Shown piece after piece: positions 54,699 through 64,000 of a stretch of DNA of 64,000 nt. The translations under genes and the position numbers were made by a program. The stretch's first letter is position 1, and every line of letters begins with the position of its first letter. The notes beneath the pieces were generated by a model, which did no database searches, was not told the origin of the DNA, and saw only the letters and a program-made list of their open reading frames with translations. The stretch covers positions 310,001 through 374,000 of the forward strand of contig NZ_JACVPF010000001.1 in NCBI RefSeq assembly GCF_018882055.1, in the 5' to 3' direction. The stretch is from Polynucleobacter sp. es-MAR-4. GTDB lineage: Bacteria; Pseudomonadota; Gammaproteobacteria; Burkholderiales; Burkholderiaceae.

Positions 54699-54905
54699 TT
54701 ACTTAACGGGAGTAACAACAACATCTTTCCCTTTAGTTTGGGATTGGTTGTTACTGGTGTTGCCGCTACCACCCATTGAATTACCCATGGTCTGAAGATC
54801 TTTTCCAACACCTTCCATAGTATTGGCGCAGGCTGAGAGGATGATGCCGATAACAGCAACGATGGATAATTTTTTAATAATGGTGAATGAAGATAATTTA
54901 GACAT
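54699..54905 (-). CDS. Entericidin-like small lipoprotein
   Basis: The 68-residue precursor has a hydrophobic signal with lipobox IILSACANT (Cys about residue 26), then GVGKDLQTMGNSMGGSG, similar to the EcnA/EcnB entericidins. In enterobacteria these form a toxin-antidote lipoprotein pair, but single copies in betaproteobacteria have no proven toxicity. It lies between leuC and leuD, a placement also common in Burkholderiales. The mature part is short and Asn/Gln/Lys-rich. Confidence 0.85.
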   Translation of the reverse strand: MSKLSSFTIIKKLSIVAVIGIILSACANTMEGVGKDLQTMGNSMGGSGNTSNNQSQTKGKDVVVTPVK

Positions 54906-54914
54906 CAGTATTCC

Positions 54915-56324
54915 CTAGGAAATCTTACGAACATCAACAAAATGACCTTCAATAGCAGCTGCTGCAGCCATTGCTGGGCTAACTAAATGCGTTCTTCCAC
55001 CATTACCTTGACGACCTTCAAAATTACGATTTGAGGTAGATGCGCAACGCTCACCAGGTTCAAGGCGATCTGCATTCATTGCCAAACACATAGAACAGCC
55101 AGGTTCACGCCACTCAAAGCCAGCAGCCTTGAATACGCGATCCAAACCTTCACGTTCAGCCTGAGCTTTTACCAAGCCAGATCCAGGAACGACCATAGCC
55201 AATTTGACATTAGCTGCAACTTTCTTGCCGAGGCGATCAACCACCTTCGCGGCAGCACGAATATCTTCAATGCGGCTATTAGTGCAAGATCCGATGAATA
55301 CCTTATCGATAGCGATGTTACTTAAAGGAGTATTCGGAACGAGATTCATGTACTCAAGTGCACGCTCCATCGCGGAACGCTTATTAGGATCACGCTCTTT
55401 CTCCGGATCTGGAACGCGGTCACTGATAGCGAGAACCATTTCCGGTGAAGTGCCCCAAGTCACTTGTGGTGCAATCTCTTCAGCTCGCAACTCGACCACG
55501 GCATCAAAGTGTGCATCTGGATCTGAATGCAAAGTGCGCCAGTATTGCAAAGCGTGGCGCAAAGCCTCACCCTTAGGCGCGTAAGGTCTACCTTGAATAT
55601 ATTCGATAGTGGTTTCATCTACAGCCACTAGTCCAGCGCGAGCACCGGCCTCAATTGCCATATTGCAGAGGGTCATGCGACCTTCCATAGACAGATTACG
55701 AATTGCTTCGCCTGCAAACTCAATGGTGTAACCAGTGCCGCCCGCAGTACCAATCTTGCCAATCACGGCAAGCACGATATCTTTTGCAGTGGAACCTGGT
55801 TGTAGGCGTCCATCCACCTTAACCAACATATTCTTGCTCTTTTTCATGAGCAAGGTTTGGGTGGCCAATACATGTTCCACCTCTGAGGTACCGATACCAA
55901 ATGCCAGTGCGCCAAAAGCGCCATGAGTACTAGTGTGAGAATCACCGCAGACAACAGTCATACCCGGCAATGTGGCACCCTGCTCTGGCCCAATGACATG
56001 AACAATTCCTTGACGGAGATCGTTCATTTTGTATTGAGTAATACCAAAGGCATCACAGTTTTGATCCAACGTATCTACTTGCAACTTAGAAATCGGATCG
56101 GCGATTCCTTCGGAGCGATCTGTCGTTGGAACATTGTGATCTGAAACCGCCAGATTGGCAGAGATGCGCCACACTGGTCGGCCTGCAAGATTTAACCCCT
56201 CAAAAGCTTGAGGACTTGTCACCTCGTGCAATAACTGACGATCTATATAAATTGTGGCCGTGCCGTCCTCTTCGGAATAGACGACATGGTCATCCCACAA
56301 TTTGTCGTAAAGCGTACGTGACAT
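54915..56324 (-). CDS. leuC: 3-isopropylmalate dehydratase, large subunit
   Basis: The 469-residue aconitase-family subunit carries a [4Fe-4S] cluster with Cys in [13 protein letters not shown] and [16 protein letters not shown]. The substrate segment [19 protein letters not shown] is intact. It starts 18 bases after the gltA stop and is probably co-transcribed with gltA. Confidence 0.98.
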   Translation of the reverse strand: MSRTLYDKLWDDHVVYSEEDGTATIYIDRQLLHEVTSPQAFEGLNLAGRPVWRISANLAVSDHNVPTTDRSEGIADPISKLQVDTLDQNCDAFGITQYKMNDLRQGIVHVIGPEQGATLPGMTVVCGDSHTSTHGAFGALAFGIGTSEVEHVLATQTLLMKKSKNMLVKVDGRLQPGSTAKDIVLAVIGKIGTAGGTGYTIEFAGEAIRNLSMEGRMTLCNMAIEAGARAGLVAVDETTIEYIQGRPYAPKGEALRHALQYWRTLHSDPDAHFDAVVELRAEEIAPQVTWGTSPEMVLAISDRVPDPEKERDPNKRSAMERALEYMNLVPNTPLSNIAIDKVFIGSCTNSRIEDIRAAAKVVDRLGKKVAANVKLAMVVPGSGLVKAQAEREGLDRVFKAAGFEWREPGCSMCLAMNADRLEPGERCASTSNRNFEGRQGNGGRTHLVSPAMAAAAAIEGHFVDVRKIS

Positions 56325-56342
56325 GTAAACCCTCTAAAGCTT

Positions 56343-57656
56343 TTATTTACGCACAGTAATGTTAGGAACCTTACGTGAAGTTTCCCCAACATATAACTGA
56401 CGTGGACGGCCAATCTTGTACTCAGGATCAGTAATCATTTCTTCCCACTGAGCAATCCAACCTACTGTTCTTGCTAAGGCAAAAATACAGGTGAACATTT
56501 CTGTTGGGACGCCTAGTGCACGCTGAACAATTCCAGAGTAAAAATCAACGTTTGGATAAAGCTTGCGACTTACGAAGTATTCGTCTTCCAAGGCAATCTT
56601 CTCAAGCGTCATGGCTAACTTGAACAATGGATCATTCTCAAGACCCATTTCCTTTAGCACTTCATGGCATGTTTCGCGCATTAACTTAGCACGTGGATCG
56701 AAGTTTTTATAAACGCGATGGCCAAAACCCATCAGACGAACGCTAGAGTTCTTGTCCTTAACTTGCGCAATGAAGTCACCAATCGTATCTACGCCACCAT
56801 TAGCTTGAATCTCATTCAACATCTGTAAGCAGGCTTCGTTGGCACCACCGTGAGCAGGACCCCAAAGGCAAGCAATACCTGCAGAGATAGCAGCAAATGG
56901 ATTAGTGCCAGAAGAACCACACAAACGCACTGTTGATGTAGAAGCATTTTGCTCATGATCAGCATGCAATGTAAAGATGCGATCTAAGGCGCGAACCAAT
57001 ACTGGATTAACTTTGTACTCTTCGCAGGGCGTTGCAAACATCATGCGCATGAAGTTTGCAGTGTAAGACAAGGAGTTGTCAGGATAGATGAATGGTTGAC
57101 CTACAGAATATTTGTAAGCCATTGCAACCAATGTTGGCATCTTAGCAATCAAGCGAATTTGAGCAACTTCACGAGCCTTAGGCTGACTGTAATCAATCTC
57201 ATCATGATAGAAGGCAGCCATTGCACCAACCAAACCAGTCAAAACTGACATTGGATGCGCATCACGACGGAAGCCGCGCAAGAAGAATTGCATTTGTTCA
57301 TGAACCATTGTGTGGTGCATAACCATTTCTTCAAAATCTTTTTTCTGTTTAGCGTTTGGCAACTCGCCATTCAACAACAGGTAGCAAACTTCCAAGAAGT
57401 CGCAGTTGTGTGCGAGATCTTCAATTGGGTATCCACGGTAAAGCAGCTCACCTTTATCGCCGTCGATGTAAGTAATTTTGCTATTGCATGAAGCGGTAGA
57501 CAGAAATCCTGAATCGTAGGTGAACTTACCGGTTTGACCGTAAAGTTTGCGAATATCAATTACATCAGGACCAATCGTGCCTTTGTAAATTGGCAAGTCG
57601 ATATCTGGTGTGCCGTCCGAAAACGATAATTTTGCCTTGATGTCCGATTCAATCAT
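56343..57656 (-). CDS. gltA: Citrate synthase
   Basis: At 437 residues this is the hexameric type II enzyme. Motifs include [17 protein letters not shown], the catalytic His in [12 protein letters not shown] and [16 protein letters not shown], and an Asp in the EDEYFV region. It follows the sdh genes and precedes leuC. The sdhE-gltA gap of ~85 bases holds a weak hairpin just after sdhE but no clear promoter. Confidence 0.98.
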   Translation of the reverse strand: MIESDIKAKLSFSDGTPDIDLPIYKGTIGPDVIDIRKLYGQTGKFTYDSGFLSTASCNSKITYIDGDKGELLYRGYPIEDLAHNCDFLEVCYLLLNGELPNAKQKKDFEEMVMHHTMVHEQMQFFLRGFRRDAHPMSVLTGLVGAMAAFYHDEIDYSQPKAREVAQIRLIAKMPTLVAMAYKYSVGQPFIYPDNSLSYTANFMRMMFATPCEEYKVNPVLVRALDRIFTLHADHEQNASTSTVRLCGSSGTNPFAAISAGIACLWGPAHGGANEACLQMLNEIQANGGVDTIGDFIAQVKDKNSSVRLMGFGHRVYKNFDPRAKLMRETCHEVLKEMGLENDPLFKLAMTLEKIALEDEYFVSRKLYPNVDFYSGIVQRALGVPTEMFTCIFALARTVGWIAQWEEMITDPEYKIGRPRQLYVGETSRKVPNITVRK

Positions 57657-57727
57657 TTCTAATCCTTAGTCATTCAAATTGATGATTAATACACTATTTG
57701 ATCATGCGTCTGTACTGCTGCTGCATC

Positions 57728-57759
57728 CAAAAAGCTGAGTTATTTCTGTCTCAGTTTTT
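57728..57759 (-). terminator. Weak hairpin at the sdhE end
   Basis: On the minus strand CTGAG and CTCAG pair around the sdhE stop, followed by CTTTTT. Five base pairs and a 10-base loop make it a weak terminator or processing signal. Confidence 0.35.
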
Positions 57760-58009
57760 GTAAAACCGCCTTAAAGGCAGCTTCTTGAGATTCATTTTCC
57801 AGCGCAGCAACAGAATCTTTTCGACCGATTAATAAATCCATCAAGTCATTGTCTTCTAAAGCTAACAACTGGGTTAATACTTTGCCATCTTCTGCATTGA
57901 GTTGAGCGCCGTAACGCTCAAAAAAACGCTGCAGAATTAAATCGTTTTCAAGCAAACCCCTGCGGGCATCACTCTTTAAGCGATATAACTCTGCATTACT
58001 TAGGGTCAT
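57740..58009 (-). CDS. sdhE: Succinate dehydrogenase assembly factor (SdhE)
   Basis: The 89-residue protein has the RGxxE motif in [19 protein letters not shown], needed to bind SdhA and promote covalent FAD attachment. Its ATG overlaps the sdhB stop by 4 bases. Confidence 0.95.
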   Translation of the reverse strand: MTLSNAELYRLKSDARRGLLENDLILQRFFERYGAQLNAEDGKVLTQLLALEDNDLMDLLIGRKDSVAALENESQEAAFKAVLQKLRQK

Positions 58010-58710
58010 ACTGCCCTGCGAACCATTAATTCCTTGATCTTTCCAATTGCCTTGGTTGGATTCAAATGCTTAGGACATACATCCACGCAGTTCATGATGG
58101 TATGGCAGCGGAATAAACGGTATGGATCTTCCAGGTTGTCTAAACGCTGTGCAGTATCTTCATCACGACTATCAGCGATAAAGCGATAGGCCTGCAACAA
58201 ACCTGCTGGTCCAACGAACTTATCAGGATTCCACCAGAAAGATGGGCATGAGGTTGAGCATGATGCGCACAAGATGCACTCATACAAACCATTTAATTCT
58301 TCACGCTCTTCAGGGCTTTGGAGACGCTCTTTTTCAGGAGCTGGATTGTCGTTAACTAAGTAAGGCTTAATGGACAAGTATTGCTTAAAGAACAAGGTCA
58401 TATCCACAATCAAATCGCGCACAACTGGTAAACCAGGCAATGGGCGCAATGTAATTACTTTAGGCAAGGTCAACATATTAGTTAAGCAAGCCAAGCCGTT
58501 CTTACCGTTGATGTTCATTGCGTCAGAGCCACAAACACCTTCGCGACATGAACGACGATAGGAAATTGATTCATCTTGTTTCTTCAAAGAAATCAAGGCA
58601 TCTAACAACATACGCTCGCCAGTTAACTCAAGCTCATAACGCTCCATGCGAGGAGCTGCGTCGACATCTGGATCGTAGCGGTAAATTTCAAATATACGAA
58701 TATCACTCAT
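58006..58710 (-). CDS. sdhB: Succinate dehydrogenase iron-sulfur subunit
   Basis: At 234 residues, it has Cys for three clusters: [19 protein letters not shown] for [2Fe-2S], and [17 protein letters not shown] and [11 protein letters not shown] for [4Fe-4S] and [3Fe-4S]. It passes electrons from SdhA to quinone at SdhCD. The gene is 17 bases from sdhA. Confidence 0.98.
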   Translation of the reverse strand: MSDIRIFEIYRYDPDVDAAPRMERYELELTGERMLLDALISLKKQDESISYRRSCREGVCGSDAMNINGKNGLACLTNMLTLPKVITLRPLPGLPVVRDLIVDMTLFFKQYLSIKPYLVNDNPAPEKERLQSPEEREELNGLYECILCASCSTSCPSFWWNPDKFVGPAGLLQAYRFIADSRDEDTAQRLDNLEDPYRLFRCHTIMNCVDVCPKHLNPTKAIGKIKELMVRRAV

Positions 58711-58727
58711 TTTTAAATTCTCTTCGC

Positions 58728-60506
58728 TTAGAAAGTACGTTCTTTAGGAGGGAAAGACTCAACTGTCAATGGCTTCAGAACAACCGGCTTGTAATCTAAA
58801 CGGTTGCCTTCGCTATACCAAAGCGTGTGCTTCATCCAGTTGTCATCATCACGCTCTTGATGATCATCATGAGAGTGTGCACCGCGACTTTCAGTACGAG
58901 CAGCTGCTGAGATCATGGTTGCATTTGCAGCTTCGATCAAGTTGGCAACTTCCAAAGCCTCGATACGAGCGGTATTGAAAATTTCAGACTTGTCTTTGAG
59001 CCACAAATGTTTAGCACGTTCAGTGAGCTTGGCCATTTGACGAACACCTTCATCCATCAATTCTTGATTACGGAATACGCCAGCATATTTCTGCATAGTT
59101 TTACGAATGTCGTTTGCAACATCTTGCGCATATTCACCAGAAGTTGAATTATCAAGAACGGCAATACGAGCCATTGTTTGTTCGCCAGCATTTGCAGGTA
59201 ATGGTTTGAACTCACGATTCTTGAGATCCATTGCAACAATATGATTACCAGCAGCGCGACCAAACACGAGCAAGTCGAGTAATGAGTTTGTGCCTAAGCG
59301 GTTTGCGCCGTGAACGGATACGCAAGAACACTCACCGATGGCATAGAGACCATTAACGATTTCGTTATGTTTGCCATTGGCTGGCACAACAACTTGGCCG
59401 TTAATGTTGGTAGGAATACCACCCATCTGATAGTGAATTGTTGGTACGACTGGAATTGGTTCTTTAGTAACGTCAACGTTAGCAAAGTTAATGCCGATTT
59501 CATAAACAGAAGGCAAGCGCTTCATGATGGTCTCGGCGCCGATGTGGGTTAAGTCGAGAACAACATAATCACCGTTAGGACCGCAACCGCGCCCTTCTTT
59601 GATCTCCTGGTCCATGCAGCGAGAAACGAAATCGCGTGGCGCTAAGTCTTTATAGGTTGGAGCGTAACGCTCCATAAAGCGCTCGCCATCTTTATTACGC
59701 AAGATGCCGCCTTCACCACGGCAACCTTCTGTCAACAATACGCCTGCACCAGCTACGCCAGTTGGGTGGAATTGCCAGAACTCCATGTCTTCCAATGGAA
59801 TGCCTGCGCGTGCTGCCAGACCCATACCGTCGCCGGTATTAATAAATGCGTTTGTCGATGCATCCCAAATACGACCTGCACCACCAGTAGCCATCATGAC
59901 CACTTTAGTTTCAAGGATGTAAACCTGGCCGGTTTCCATTTCAAGCGCAGTAACACCAACAACATCACCTGCGTCGTCACGAATCAAATCCAAGGCTAAC
60001 CACTCAACAAAGAAATTGGTCTTTGCGCGCACGTTGCGCTGATACAAAGTGTGCAACATTGCGTGACCAGTACGGTCAGCAGCTGCGCAAGCGCGCTGAA
60101 CAGCCTTCTCACCGTAATTAGCAGTATGTCCACCAAATGGACGCTGATAAATCGTGCCATCTGGATTGCGGTCAAAAGGCATACCAAAATGCTCTAGCTC
60201 ATAAACGACTTTAGGAGCCTCACGACACATAAACTCGATGACGTCTTGGTCACCTAACCAATCAGAACCTTTGATGGTGTCATAGAAGTGATAGTGCCAG
60301 TTATCTTCACTCATGTTGCCCAGTGAGGCACCAATACCACCTTGTGCAGCAACAGTGTGTGAGCGAGTTGGGAAAACTTTAGTTAACACCGCTACGTTCA
60401 AGCCAGCTTCTGCTAATTGCAAAGAAGCGCGCATACCTGAACCACCTGCACCAATAATTACCGCGTCGAAACGGCGGCGTGGCAATGCTTTTTTAATCGC
60501 GGTCAT
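58728..60506 (-). CDS. sdhA: Succinate dehydrogenase flavoprotein subunit
   Basis: 592 residues from ATG at 60506; an in-frame extension to 60548 would overlap sdhD and is unnecessary. The FAD fold is [20 protein letters not shown], the FAD-linked His is in [16 protein letters not shown], and [22 protein letters not shown] is near the active site. It oxidises succinate in the TCA cycle. Confidence 0.98.
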   Translation of the reverse strand: MTAIKKALPRRRFDAVIIGAGGSGMRASLQLAEAGLNVAVLTKVFPTRSHTVAAQGGIGASLGNMSEDNWHYHFYDTIKGSDWLGDQDVIEFMCREAPKVVYELEHFGMPFDRNPDGTIYQRPFGGHTANYGEKAVQRACAAADRTGHAMLHTLYQRNVRAKTNFFVEWLALDLIRDDAGDVVGVTALEMETGQVYILETKVVMMATGGAGRIWDASTNAFINTGDGMGLAARAGIPLEDMEFWQFHPTGVAGAGVLLTEGCRGEGGILRNKDGERFMERYAPTYKDLAPRDFVSRCMDQEIKEGRGCGPNGDYVVLDLTHIGAETIMKRLPSVYEIGINFANVDVTKEPIPVVPTIHYQMGGIPTNINGQVVVPANGKHNEIVNGLYAIGECSCVSVHGANRLGTNSLLDLLVFGRAAGNHIVAMDLKNREFKPLPANAGEQTMARIAVLDNSTSGEYAQDVANDIRKTMQKYAGVFRNQELMDEGVRQMAKLTERAKHLWLKDKSEIFNTARIEALEVANLIEAANATMISAAARTESRGAHSHDDHQERDDDNWMKHTLWYSEGNRLDYKPVVLKPLTVESFPPKERTF

Positions 60507-60510
60507 TGAA

Positions 60511-60876
60511 TTACACTTTCCACAAAATTTGTACGGCATAAGCCGCACAGGCTACGAGATACAAAACAGTTAACACTTGCAGTGTTAAACGAATGCTGAC
60601 AGGCTTGATGTAATCCATCCAGATATCACGGATACCAATCCAAGCGTGATAGAACAAACTGATGAAGAATAAAAGCGTCAATAGCTTCATGAACTGATTG
60701 CTAAACAATCCAGCCCAACCTTCATAAGTTGCGCTACCAGTAATGCAATAGTCAACTAACAATACGATCGTAAAAACTACCATCACAATGGCAGTCACGC
60801 GTTGAATGATCCATTCTTTAAGGCCGTAGTGCGCGCCCACAACTAAGCGCTTCGGTCCGATTTGATAAATAGGCAT
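60511..60876 (-). CDS. sdhD: Succinate dehydrogenase membrane anchor SdhD
   Basis: The 121-residue protein has three membrane helices and starts KRLVVGAHYGLKEWIIQRVTA. The heme-binding His is probably in LFYHAWIGIRDIWMDYIK. Lies between sdhC and sdhA. Confidence 0.94.
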   Translation of the reverse strand: MPIYQIGPKRLVVGAHYGLKEWIIQRVTAIVMVVFTIVLLVDYCITGSATYEGWAGLFSNQFMKLLTLLFFISLFYHAWIGIRDIWMDYIKPVSIRLTLQVLTVLYLVACAAYAVQILWKV

Positions 60877-60900
60877 TAGATTTCCTTAATGAAGAAGTGC

Positions 60901-61320
60901 TTAGTACAAGCCGAATAGTTTGAGACCAACAATCGCAGTCAAAGCGAGACCTAAGAAAAATACAAAGATCGCTGAGCGGTTGGCATCAGCCTTTTCAACA
61001 CCAATCTCTAAATCCAACAACAGATAGCGGATACCAGCGCAGAAATGGTGTAAGAAAGACCAAATCAATCCCAGAAGAATAATTTTTACCAGCACGTGGC
61101 CAGTAATTGCCTGGAATTTTTGGTAGCTCATCTCCGAAGCAAGGCTCTGATCAAAAAGATAGAGCAAGAAAGGCAACATTAAAAACAATGCCGCCCCACT
61201 AATGCGATGAAGAATAGAAACTTTTCCAGCCCAAGGAAGGCGGTACTTGATTAACTGGGCAAGACCAATATTTCGGTAAACCGGTCTATCTTTTTTTGCG
61301 TTTTGCTGTGCATCAACCAT
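60901..61320 (-). CDS. sdhC: Succinate dehydrogenase cytochrome b556 subunit SdhC
   Basis: 139 residues from ATG at 61320 (a TTG-type start at 61332 is less likely). VYRNIGLAQLIKYRLPW and SILHRISGAALFL are the SdhC signature, and SFLHHFCAGIRYLLLDLEIG carries the heme b ligand His. First gene of the sdh operon. Confidence 0.95.
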   Translation of the reverse strand: MVDAQQNAKKDRPVYRNIGLAQLIKYRLPWAGKVSILHRISGAALFLMLPFLLYLFDQSLASEMSYQKFQAITGHVLVKIILLGLIWSFLHHFCAGIRYLLLDLEIGVEKADANRSAIFVFFLGLALTAIVGLKLFGLY

Positions 61321-61364
61321 GGGCAATCTCAATCTTTCGGTGGAGGTTCAGTGTGGTTTTGTTG

Positions 61365-61374
61365 TGTTGCAACA
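61365..61374. promoter_or_regulatory. Palindrome upstream of sdhC
   Basis: A perfect 10-bp palindrome, TGTTGCAACA, 45 bases upstream of the sdhC start. No promoter could be assigned with confidence around it. The rest of 61333-61463 shows no gene. Confidence 0.3.
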
Positions 61375-61463
61375 TATTCTATTGGAAACCTTGGGGGTGG
61401 TGGGGACTTTTTAGCGTTTAAAGGGGTTAAATAGTGGTTTTTACTGATTTTTGAGTGTACTAC

Positions 61464-62201
61464 TTAGTTCAATTTATTGTCGTAATGCTGATCAGAAGTG
61501 TCATACCTAGCGCGACGAATTTCTACTGGTTTATTCCCGTAGGTAAAAGCTACGCGCTCAACGGATAACAAGGCGGAACCTTCTGGAACCTCCAAGTACC
61601 TGGAAAGCTCTGAATTTGCTAGAACAGCCTTAATTTTTTCTTCCGCCCTCACCATATGTGTGGCGTACTCACTTTCATAAAAAGCGTACATTGGACCAGG
61701 CCAGGCATTGAGCGCATCCAAAGTAAGCCCCTTAAAGCGCCCCTCTGGCAGCCAAATCTCCTCAAAAACGATTGGGCGACCGGATGAGCTTTGGACTCGA
61801 TCTATCCGAATAACAGGGTCACCTGCCTTTAATTTAAGCAACTTAGCGATATATGCATCAGATTGAGTGTTTTCACAGGCTAAAAACTGGTTTTTTAGGT
61901 GCAACTTCTCACCAGAATCAGGCTCTAAACGTAAAAAACGGTACTGAAAATCTTCTTCTTGATGAGTGGCCACAAAAGTACCCTTACCTTGACGGCGCAC
62001 TAGTAAATTTTGGGCTGCCAACTCATCTATTGCCTTACGAACAGTCCCCTGGCTGACGGCATAGCGCGCCGCAAGCTCCATTTCACTGGGGATGGCATCG
62101 CCTGGCAACCATTCTGAGGCCTGCAAACTAGCCAAAATCATGGCTTTGATTTGCTCATAAAGCGGACTAAATGAGGCTATGGGTTCAGATATCGATGACA
62201 A
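61464..62201 (-). CDS. GntR-family (HutC/UTRA) regulator near sdh and mdh
   Basis: The 245-residue repressor-type protein has an N-terminal winged helix (EMELAARYAVSQGTVRKAIDELAAQNLLVRRQGKGTFV, about residues 40-78) and a UTRA ligand domain (about 95-235). TTG at 62201 has GGAG upstream and is the best start. It faces mdh and precedes sdh on the same strand, so control of TCA genes is likely. The ligand is unknown. Confidence 0.9.
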   Translation of the reverse strand: MSSISEPIASFSPLYEQIKAMILASLQASEWLPGDAIPSEMELAARYAVSQGTVRKAIDELAAQNLLVRRQGKGTFVATHQEEDFQYRFLRLEPDSGEKLHLKNQFLACENTQSDAYIAKLLKLKAGDPVIRIDRVQSSSGRPIVFEEIWLPEGRFKGLTLDALNAWPGPMYAFYESEYATHMVRAEEKIKAVLANSELSRYLEVPEGSALLSVERVAFTYGNKPVEIRRARYDTSDQHYDNKLN

Positions 62202-62246
62202 ATTAACTCCAGGGCAGCTTCTATTGGATAAAATTCAAGCTTATCT

Positions 62247-62266
62247 CATATCTTATATAAGACATG
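62247..62266. promoter_or_regulatory. Candidate GntR operator between gntR and mdh
   Basis: The core TCTTATATAAGA (62251-62262) is a perfect 12-bp palindrome within a 20-bp near-perfect one. It covers the predicted -10 of the GntR gene and ends 1 base before the mdh -35. Confidence 0.7.
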
Positions 62267-62280
62267 ATTGACAGTGTAAA
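62252..62280 (-). promoter_or_regulatory. Candidate promoter of the GntR gene
   Basis: On the minus strand TTTACA (plus 62275-62280) and TATAAG (plus 62252-62257) lie 17 bases apart. The -10 falls inside the palindrome, so autorepression is expected. Confidence 0.6.
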
Positions 62281-62297
62281 TGGAAAGTCCCTACACT
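62268..62297 (+). promoter_or_regulatory. Candidate promoter of mdh
   Basis: A consensus TTGACA (62268-62273) is followed after 18 bases by TACACT (62292-62297). The start would be near 62304, about 50 bases before the mdh ATG. Confidence 0.6.
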
Positions 62298-62352
62298 TGA
62301 ATGGATAATAGAAAAGATTTCAATTAATTAACCTCAACTGGAGTTATTAGTA

Positions 62353-63342
62353 ATGGCAAAAGCCCCAATGCGTGTTGCAGTCACCGGTGCAGCCGGTCAA
62401 ATCGGATATTCCCTCCTCTTTCGCATCGCCAACGGCGACTTGTTAGGGAAAGATCAGCCAGTAATCCTCCAGTTGCTCGAAATTCCAGATGAAAAAGCTC
62501 AAAAAGCACTTGCTGGCGTGATGATGGAATTAGAGGACTGCGCATTCCCATTGCTAGCTGGTATGACAGCGCATTCTGACCCAATGACAGCATTCAAAGA
62601 TATCGACGTTGCTCTGTTGGTTGGCGCACGTCCACGCGGTCCTGGCATGGAACGCAAAGATTTACTCTCCGCTAATGCCCAGATTTTCACTGCCCAAGGT
62701 AAGGCATTGAATGCAGTTGCTAAGAAAACTGTGAAGGTATTGGTTGTTGGTAACCCAGCAAATACCAATGCTTACATCGCCATGAAGTCCGCACCAGATA
62801 TTCCTGCGAAGAATTTCACTGCAATGTTGCGCTTGGATCACAATCGCGCGCTTTCACAATTGGCTAACAAGTTAAATAAGCCTGTTGCTGATATTGAGAA
62901 ATTGGTTGTTTGGGGTAACCACAGCCCAACAATGTATCCAGACTATCGCTTTGCAACCATTGATGGCAAATCTGTAAAAGACAGTATCAACGATGCAGCA
63001 TGGAATAAAGATACTTTCATTCCTACAGTTGGCAAACGTGGGGCAGCGATTATTGAAGCACGTGGCTTATCTTCTGCCGCATCTGCAGCTAACGCAGCAA
63101 TCGATCACATTCGTGACTGGGTTCTCGGCACAAATGGCAAGTGGGTGACTATGGGCATTCCATCCAAAGGTGAATATGGTATTCCTGCTGAAGTAATTTA
63201 CGGCTATCCAGTAATTTGCGAAAACGGCGAATACAAAATGGTTGAAGGCTTGGAAATCGATGAGTTCTCACGTGAGCGCATGAACCACACCCTCAACGAG
63301 TTACTTGAAGAACAAGCTGGTGTTAAGCACCTGCTCTCATAA
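62353..63342 (+). CDS. mdh: Malate dehydrogenase
   Basis: The 329-residue NAD enzyme of the long-chain-cytosolic type begins [19 protein letters not shown] and has [26 protein letters not shown] and the catalytic His in [13 protein letters not shown]. It converts malate to oxaloacetate in the TCA cycle. GGAG precedes the ATG. The gene faces the GntR regulator across a shared operator. Confidence 0.98.
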   Translation: MAKAPMRVAVTGAAGQIGYSLLFRIANGDLLGKDQPVILQLLEIPDEKAQKALAGVMMELEDCAFPLLAGMTAHSDPMTAFKDIDVALLVGARPRGPGMERKDLLSANAQIFTAQGKALNAVAKKTVKVLVVGNPANTNAYIAMKSAPDIPAKNFTAMLRLDHNRALSQLANKLNKPVADIEKLVVWGNHSPTMYPDYRFATIDGKSVKDSINDAAWNKDTFIPTVGKRGAAIIEARGLSSAASAANAAIDHIRDWVLGTNGKWVTMGIPSKGEYGIPAEVIYGYPVICENGEYKMVEGLEIDEFSRERMNHTLNELLEEQAGVKHLLS

Positions 63343-63354
63343 GGATTACTACAC

Positions 63355-63729
63355 ATGAAGAAATCTCTTCTCATCGTTAGCCTAGCAACAGCCGGACTCC
63401 TAGGTTCAGCATCAGCGATCGCCAACGAAGAAGTATCCACTTGGACTTGCAGCGAAAGTAAGCAATTCAAGACTTCAGGAACAACGGAAACGGTTCGCCT
63501 GACTTGGGAATCTAAAACGTTTGATTTGAAACGCGAAAACTCCCTTCCAGGAAGCTTGCGTTACAAAAACACCAATACTGGTCACGACCTTGTCGTGTTA
63601 GGTAATAAGGCCATGTTATTTAACATTAAGTCTGGAACACGCCTTGCTGATTTCTGCCAAACCGCAGAAATGAAAACAGGTAAGCTTCCGCACTTGTTTG
63701 CTAACTCAGAGCCATTTACACAGAACTAG
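63355..63729 (+). CDS. Small exported protein, possibly MliC-like
   Basis: A signal peptide (to SASAIAN) precedes a ~100-residue mature part, 124 residues in all, with WTCSESKQFKTSG near its start, LPGSLRYKNTNTGHDLVVLGNKAMLF in the middle and FCQTAEMK at the end. The arrangement of two Cys around a small beta domain resembles MliC-type lysozyme inhibitors, but the match is weak and I cannot confirm it. It follows mdh by 12 bases and ends at a strong terminator. Confidence 0.7.
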   Translation: MKKSLLIVSLATAGLLGSASAIANEEVSTWTCSESKQFKTSGTTETVRLTWESKTFDLKRENSLPGSLRYKNTNTGHDLVVLGNKAMLFNIKSGTRLADFCQTAEMKTGKLPHLFANSEPFTQN

Positions 63730-63750
63730 AAGTCATTTCTTCAAAAAATA

Positions 63751-63779
63751 AAAAAGCCGAGAAATTCTCGGCTTTTTTT
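63751..63779. terminator. Bidirectional terminator after the small exported protein
   Basis: GCCGAG and CTCGGC pair around AAATT with five A residues before and seven T residues after. It can end both the mdh-side transcript and the convergent gene on the right. Confidence 0.9.
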
Positions 63780-63811
63780 GTGGCTATCTTTTTTAAGAGA
63801 CTTATATTTGA

Positions 63812-64000
63812 TTAATGAAACAGTGGCTGCTGTGTAGGCGCATCATCCGGCAATTCTGCATGCACAGCATCACCCGATCGATCTGGAAATAACGGTGCTC
63901 CGCAATCATCACAAAGCTCAGGATCAAATAGCATTGCATGACGGAACACATCTTCAACCCCAGCATCACGAAGTGCATCTGCAATTCGCTTCATCGGACT
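63812..64000 (-). CDS. C-terminal end of a DUF2863-like protein (5' part outside window)
   Basis: The frame is open to the right edge, so only the last 62 residues are seen. They include FDPELCDDCGAPLFPDR with a CxxC pair that looks like a zinc knuckle, followed by an acidic tail ending in QQPLFH. A similar CDDCGAPLFP ending is known to me from the betaproteobacterial DUF2863 family, often near mdh; I hold that match as moderate. No function is known. Confidence 0.6.
   Translation of the reverse strand, partial: SPMKRIADALRDAGVEDVFRHAMLFDPELCDDCGAPLFPDRSGDAVHAELPDDAPTQQPLFH

Noticed and set aside
1-64000. CRISPR arrays, insertion sequences, prophage, tRNA or rRNA genes
   Set aside because: I looked for regular spaced repeats, transposase or integrase frames, and tRNA-like cloverleafs with CCA ends in the gaps and found none.

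Overview
The window looks like the chromosome of a betaproteobacterium of the order Burkholderiales, and the gene content and order fit the freshwater genus Polynucleobacter best. The grounds are the sdhCDAB-sdhE-gltA-leuCDB-asd-fimV-truA-trpFBA-accD-folC-dedD-cvpA-purF-metZ string, a GntR gene facing mdh, a compact layout and moderate, AT-leaning base composition. Assignment to genus is inference from gene content only. I saw no rRNA, tRNA, insertion sequence, prophage or CRISPR array. Gene density is very high: the longest gene-free stretch is about 200 bases (38333-38533), so nothing over 300 bases is left unexplained.

Layout. 1-1382: end of a glyoxylate/hydroxypyruvate module (hyi, glxR). 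1392-20730: mixed housekeeping genes: esterase, DUF3108 protein, ion channel, ankyrin protein, then tatD-holB-tmk-mltG; ygfZ, selO, msrB, yciB, bolA, a parvulin, gloA, ybiT, yhhQ, gcdH and mnmH. 20739-40244: a sulfur region. A long minus-strand operon runs from an ArsR-type regulator (soxR-like, 32451) through soxC-D-Y-Z-A-X-B into a tail of DsrE-like protein, periplasmic metallo-beta-lactamase, small cytochrome c, three YeeE/YedE membrane proteins and a Cx5R-loop sulfurtransferase. modBC diverge from it, plausibly to feed molybdenum to SoxC. A second minus-strand operon (37595 to 34377) carries two more YeeE/YedE proteins, an exported NPCGP-repeat peptide, an unknown His-rich protein, a two-domain rhodanese and a DUF2892 membrane protein with a Cys-Gly tail. 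A periplasmic rhodanese, a high-potential iron-sulfur protein (HiPIP) and an FNR-type regulator follow. 40275-61320: biosynthesis and TCA genes on the minus strand. 61464-64000: a GntR regulator facing mdh, an exported small protein and the end of a further gene.

How the genes fit together. Sox enzymes oxidise thiosulfate in the periplasm. SoxYZ carries the sulfur, SoxXA loads it, SoxB releases sulfate, and SoxCD oxidises the remaining sulfane sulfur. The cytochromes and perhaps the HiPIP take the electrons. YeeE/YedE proteins, rhodaneses and the DsrE and Cx5R proteins suggest import and handling of sulfur for assimilation, linking to metZ.

The most interesting signals are regulatory and compositional. 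Two near-identical 16-bp inverted repeats (14 of 16 bases match) sit at the soxR promoter and upstream of the lone rhodanese, which defines a candidate SoxR regulon. The second operon has a sigma70-like promoter with a perfect FNR box centred near -61.5 and a perfect AT-rich palindrome over its -10. The FNR-type regulator encoded 1.3 kb away has the matching recognition helix but lacks one Fe-S ligand. The NPCGP-repeat peptide and its unknown neighbour are the best candidates for undescribed biology.
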